Part shown: positions 43,712-46,615 of the stretch, piece by piece | How positions within the stretch are numbered: the stretch's first letter is position 1 | Layout: every line of letters begins with the position of its first letter | Source: an uncultured Craurococcus sp. | GTDB taxonomy: Bacteria; Pseudomonadota; Alphaproteobacteria; Acetobacterales; Acetobacteraceae | Length of the DNA stretch: 46,615 bases | NCBI GenBank assembly: GCA_902805545.1 | Contig: CADCTD010000136.1 | Span: 1-46,615 of the forward strand | Reading direction: 5' to 3' | Program-made: the position numbers and the translations under genes | Notes under the pieces: generated by a model | Told to the model about the DNA's origin: nothing | The model's input: only the letters and a program-made list of their open reading frames with translations | The model's database searches: none

Positions 43712-44605
43712 ATGCCCCACAGAATCGTCAACCTGCACCTGGTCTCCGACAGCACGGGCGAGACGCTCAATTCGATCGCCCGGGCGACCCTCGCGCGGTT
43801 CGAGGACCATCATGTGGTGCATCATCGCTGGAGCCTCATCCGCTCCCGCCTGCAACTCGACCGGGTGCTGGAGGGGCTCAACCACGAGCCGGGGCCGGTG
43901 CTCTTCACCCTGGTCGACAAGAGCCTGCGGCTGGCACTGGAGGAGAGCTGCATGCGGCTCGGCGTGCCCTGCCTCTCCGTCCTCGACCAGGTGGTGGAGC
44001 TGCTGCAGGGGCAGCTGGGCGCGCGGGCGCGGGAGAAGCGGGCGGCGCAGCATGTGATGGATGCCGACTACTTCCGCCGGATCGATGCCATGCACTACGT
44101 GCTGGCGCATGACGACGGGCAGGGCACGGCGGGCATCCACGAGGCGGATGTCTGCCTCGTCGGCGTCTCCCGCAGCAGCAAGACGCCGACCTGCTTCTAC
44201 CTGGCGAACCGAGGGATCAAGGCGGCCAATGTCCCGATCGTCCCCAATACGGAGCTGCCGCCGGAGCTCGCCGATTCGCCCTGCCCGGTGGTGGGGCTGA
44301 CCATCGAGACCAATGCGCTGATCGAGATCCGCCGGCACCGGCTGCGGCTGATCGGCGCCGACGGGGTCCGCCAGGACACCAACGACTACATCGACCATGA
44401 CAGCGTGAAGGCGGAGATCCTCTCCGCCCGGCGGCTCTGCAACCAGCATGGCTGGCCGGTGATCGACGTGACCCGGCGCAGCATCGAGGAGACGGCGGCG
44501 ACCGTCCTCCAGCTGATGGAGGCCTGGCATGCCCGGCGGGGCGCCGAGGCCGCGCATGCCCCGGCGGACCCGGCGGCGGCGGTGCTCGGCGGAGGCGCGC
44601 CGTGA
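43712..44605 (+). CDS. ppsR: Pyruvate, phosphate dikinase / PEP synthase regulatory protein (PpsR, RP001 homologue)
   Basis: 297 residues, DUF299 family. Bifunctional kinase/phosphorylase that uses ADP to inactivate PPDK or PEP synthase by phosphorylating a threonine and Pi to reverse it. The nucleotide loop is GVSRSSKT (151-158), preceded by [19 protein letters not shown] (7-25, diagnostic) and followed by [18 protein letters not shown]. The start at 43712 is the first ATG after the origin gap. It is the marker gene of alphaproteobacterial origins. Its stop overlaps maf (GTGA). Confidence 0.95.
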   Translation: MPHRIVNLHLVSDSTGETLNSIARATLARFEDHHVVHHRWSLIRSRLQLDRVLEGLNHEPGPVLFTLVDKSLRLALEESCMRLGVPCLSVLDQVVELLQGQLGARAREKRAAQHVMDADYFRRIDAMHYVLAHDDGQGTAGIHEADVCLVGVSRSSKTPTCFYLANRGIKAANVPIVPNTELPPELADSPCPVVGLTIETNALIEIRRHRLRLIGADGVRQDTNDYIDHDSVKAEILSARRLCNQHGWPVIDVTRRSIEETAATVLQLMEAWHARRGAEAAHAPADPAAAVLGGGAP

Positions 44606-45213
44606 TCCAGCGGGAGGCGCCGGCCCTCATCCTCGCCACGGCCTCCGCGGCGCGGCGGGCGGTGCTGGCGGCGGCAGGGCTGCGCTTCACCGCCGAGGCG
44701 GCGGCGGTGGACGAGGCAGCGATCAAGGAGAGTGCGAGGGCCGAGGGCATCCCGCCCGGAGAGGCGGCGATGCTGCTGGCCGAGGCCAAGGCGCAGCGCA
44801 TCGCCCGGCGCCACCCGGAGGCGCTGGTGATCGGCGCCGACCAGCTGCTGGTCTGCGACGGGCGCTGGTTCGACAAGCCGCCGGACATGGCCGCGGCGCG
44901 GGCCCAGCTGCTGGCGCTGCGCGGCCGGCCGCATGAGCTGATGACGGCGATGGTCTGCTGGCGCGGCGGCCAGCGCGCCTGGCAGCACCTGGCGCGGCCG
45001 CGGCTGACGATGCGGGAATTCTCCGAGGAATTCCTCGACGCCTATCTCGTGGCGGAAGGGGAGGCGGTGCTCGGCTCGGTCGGGGCCTATCGGCTGGAGG
45101 GGATCGGGGTGCAGCTGTTCAGCGCCGTCGAGGGGGAGCACGGCGCCATCCTTGGCCTCCCCCTGCTGCCGCTGCTCGGCTTCCTGCGCCAGCATGGAGT
45201 TCTGGCCGGGTAA
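44602..45213 (+). CDS. maf: Maf-family nucleotide pyrophosphatase
   Basis: 203 residues. Maf proteins hydrolyse non-canonical or UTP/TTP-like nucleotides. The N-terminal motif [20 protein letters not shown] replaces the usual LASxSPRR; the catalytic aspartate region [18 protein letters not shown] has D80. The central stretch of acidic residues and the final [14 protein letters not shown] fit. The GTG start overlaps the ppsR stop. In most alphaproteobacteria aroE, coaE and dnaQ follow; here they do not. Confidence 0.9.
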   Translation: MIQREAPALILATASAARRAVLAAAGLRFTAEAAAVDEAAIKESARAEGIPPGEAAMLLAEAKAQRIARRHPEALVIGADQLLVCDGRWFDKPPDMAAARAQLLALRGRPHELMTAMVCWRGGQRAWQHLARPRLTMREFSEEFLDAYLVAEGEAVLGSVGAYRLEGIGVQLFSAVEGEHGAILGLPLLPLLGFLRQHGVLAG

Positions 45214-45313
45214 GGGTTCCCAGGAAATCGTATATTGACGACAAGGTGAGGACACACGATCCTGTGAGGAGGCTGGGCGCCATTCCGCGCCTGGCGGCCT
45301 ATGGGATGGCGCG

Positions 45314-45847
45314 ATGCCGGATCGTCAGGATGGGCGGCTTACGGAAGCCGAGCCGGGGGCCGGGGCGGCCCATGCGGAGCGGCCGGCCGGGCTGCGCAGC
45401 CACGGGGACCTGCTGGCGGAGAATGGCGGGCTGGTGCCGTGGTGCGGGCCGGCGACGCTCGCCCTGGCGAGCGGGCTGCCCTACCGCGCGGCGAGCACCA
45501 TGCTGCGGGGCATCGCGCCCGAGTGGTATCCCGGCAACGGGCCGGTGGTGACGGCCTATTGGCGGGACATCCTCGGGGCGCTCGAGCACATGGACGTCGC
45601 CCATGTGCCGGTCGACCTGCCGGAGCGGCGGCCGAGCCTGCTCAGGCTGGTGCGGGACGGGCTGGCGCCGGGCTGGTACCTGCTGCGGGTGACGGACCAC
45701 TTCCTGCTGCTGAACAACCGGGGCTTCGGCCTGGCCGCCGTCCATGACAACCGGCTGACCGCCGCGGTGCTGACCGCCAGGACCCATGGCCGCCGCCGCG
45801 TCACGCACGCCGCGCAGCTCGTCGCCGGCCCCCGCCTGCGCTTCTGA
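45314..45847 (+). CDS. Putative papain-like cysteine peptidase, unknown role
   Basis: 177 residues with the order expected of a small papain-like or C39-like enzyme: PWCGPATLALASGLPYRAAS with candidate nucleophile C44, then GWYLLRVTDHFLLLNN with candidate H129, then GLAAVHDNRLTA with D145 as the third member. Similar short proteins (C-x-x-A-x-A-x-A-x-G-x-P-Y ... H-x-x-x-x) occur in phages and mobile DNA, where the role is often unclear. There is no signal peptide. The ribosome site is weak. It takes the place in which aroE-coaE-dnaQ are expected after maf. It ends 3 nt from the convergent XRE gene. Could also be an inactive fold. Confidence 0.55.
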   Translation: MPDRQDGRLTEAEPGAGAAHAERPAGLRSHGDLLAENGGLVPWCGPATLALASGLPYRAASTMLRGIAPEWYPGNGPVVTAYWRDILGALEHMDVAHVPVDLPERRPSLLRLVRDGLAPGWYLLRVTDHFLLLNNRGFGLAAVHDNRLTAAVLTARTHGRRRVTHAAQLVAGPRLRF

Positions 45848-45850
45848 GCC

Positions 45851-46258
45851 CTACTTGTGGCGGGGTCCGGGGCCAAGCTTTGGCCCCGGCGGGGGCATGG
45901 GGGTGGAACCCCCATCCAGCGTCTGGAGCAAGGCCCGGATGGTATCCGGGGACAGCTTGCGAATATCCCGCGCCAACCGGTTGGCCAGCGCCGTCGCCTC
46001 CGGGCTCAGCCCCGCCGTGTCGAGCACCACCCGCGGATGGGAGAGGCGGGCGAGCCGCGCCATCTCCTCCGCATCGTCCCAGATCAGCCCGAAGAACTCG
46101 TTCACCTGGTGGATGAGTCCCGGCGAGGGCCGCCCGCGATGGCCGTGCTCAAGCGCCGAGAGATAGGCCGGCGAGACGTGCAGCGCCTGGGCGAGGGCGG
46201 CCTGGCTGACGCCATGGGCCTCGCGGAGGGCACGGAGGCGCTGGCCGAAGGGGGTCAT
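45851..46258 (-). CDS. XRE-family helix-turn-helix regulator
   Basis: 135 residues. The helix-turn-helix covers about 5-60: FGQRLRALREAHGVSQAALAQALHVSPAYLSALEHGHRGRPSPGLI, a clear Cro/C1 type with RGRPS motif. The rest (NEFFGLIWDDAEEMARLARLSHPRVVLDTAGLSPEATALANRLARDIRKLSPDTIRALL) is a conserved helical domain of alphaproteobacterial regulators with unknown ligand; the tail is proline-rich. The start overlaps the Smr gene stop (ATGA). The two genes are paired in many alphaproteobacteria near the origin. Confidence 0.9.
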   Translation of the reverse strand: MTPFGQRLRALREAHGVSQAALAQALHVSPAYLSALEHGHRGRPSPGLIHQVNEFFGLIWDDAEEMARLARLSHPRVVLDTAGLSPEATALANRLARDIRKLSPDTIRALLQTLDGGSTPMPPPGPKLGPGPRHK

Positions 46259-46615
46259 CGGCGCCGGCGGAGCAGCAGGTGGACGGCGCCGGGGTTGCTG
46301 GCATGCGGATGGGCGGCACCGAGCAGGAGGGGGCGCATCTCGGCCGCGTTCAGCCAGAAGGGCAGCTCGCGGCGGAGGACGCCGCCTTCGGTGCTGGAGC
46401 CCTTGCCGGTGACGATGGCGACGCAGCGGAGGCCGTCGGCCTGCGCCTCGTGGAGGAAGCGGCGGACGGCGGCATGGGCGTCCTGGGCGCGGCGGCCGTG
46501 CAGGTCGAGGGTGCGCTCGGGCTTGGTGCGGCCGCGGCGCAGCTCGCGCCAGCGCTTGCCGTCGAGGCCGGGGGGCGCGGCGCCGACCTGAAGCTCGGGC
46601 GCGGGGCGAGGGGCG
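46255..46615 (-). CDS. Smr-domain protein, 5' end outside the window
   Basis: About 119 C-terminal residues are seen; the start lies beyond the right edge. The Smr domain has the LDLHG motif (TLDLHGRRAQDAHAAVRRF) and the TGKG motif (CVAIVTGKGSSTEGGVLRREL), typical of DNA/RNA nicking or ribosome-collision endonuclease domains of MutS2-C type. The upstream part is alanine/arginine-rich. In related genomes this gene follows mltA and precedes the XRE gene, which fits the order seen here. Confidence 0.88.
   Translation of the reverse strand, partial: APRPAPELQVGAAPPGLDGKRWRELRRGRTKPERTLDLHGRRAQDAHAAVRRFLHEAQADGLRCVAIVTGKGSSTEGGVLRRELPFWLNAAEMRPLLLGAAHPHASNPGAVHLLLRRRR

Noticed and set aside
45246-45551. 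101-codon frame starting GTG before the papain-like gene
   Set aside because: It overlaps the better frame in another phase, is Arg-rich and has no recognisable motif.

Overview
The window looks like a stretch of the main chromosome of a very GC-rich alphaproteobacterium, most likely Acetobacteraceae (Roseomonas-like, Rhodospirillales). The evidence is the GC-saturated third codon positions, the hopanoid genes, the type of outer-membrane porin, and above all a classic alphaproteobacterial replication-origin neighbourhood: leuS-lptE-holA, parB-parA-rsmG-mnmG-mnmE, rho, hemJ-hemH-hemE and ppsR-maf. No phage, plasmid, CRISPR, tRNA or rRNA gene was seen.

Left part (1-20.4 kb): a copper-type copC-copD pair runs into the hopanoid transporter gene hpnN on the minus strand. 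It is divergent from ispH-hpnH, which supply isoprenoid precursor and the first hopanoid side-chain step. Next come an Nfu Fe-S carrier, a RutE-like nitroreductase, an OmpR-type regulator, ribA with an L,D-transpeptidase, a 54-residue membrane protein, yggS, a thiamine-phosphate-synthase-like gene, a porin with a textbook terminator, and a DUF3576 lipoprotein. A coxM-L-S molybdenum hydroxylase operon and an alpha/beta hydrolase then separate DUF3576 from leuS.

Middle (20.5-36.3 kb): leuS-lptE-holA run rightwards and face the chromosome-segregation and tRNA-modification operon (ferredoxin, mnmE, an unknown gene, mnmG, rsmG, parA, parB). Two near-perfect parS sites sit inside the mnmG/rsmG junction. 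An accessory block follows: ogt, a quinone oxidoreductase, a LysR regulator with a palindromic operator, a GNAT acetyltransferase, an orphan Bug-type binding protein and a MESH1-like HD hydrolase.

Right part (36.3-46.6 kb): rho, peptide deformylase, a CDF-type transporter, then the heme genes hemJ-(MORN-like)-(HAD)-hemH-hemE, all minus strand. Across a 312-bp gap ppsR and maf point the other way. That hemE/ppsR gap is the place of the known Caulobacter origin. Here it holds a dense cluster of GANTC (CcrM methylation) sites, nested inverted and direct repeats and DnaA-box-like sequences, so I call it the probable oriC. After maf, where aroE-coaE-dnaQ usually follow, there is instead a small papain-like protein, then an XRE regulator and an Smr-domain gene cut by the window edge.

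The main points for follow-up are the origin with its GANTC cluster, the coding-embedded parS pair, a roughly 100-bp MITE-like repeat that supplies stop codons to two genes, and several unknown proteins placed inside otherwise conserved operons.
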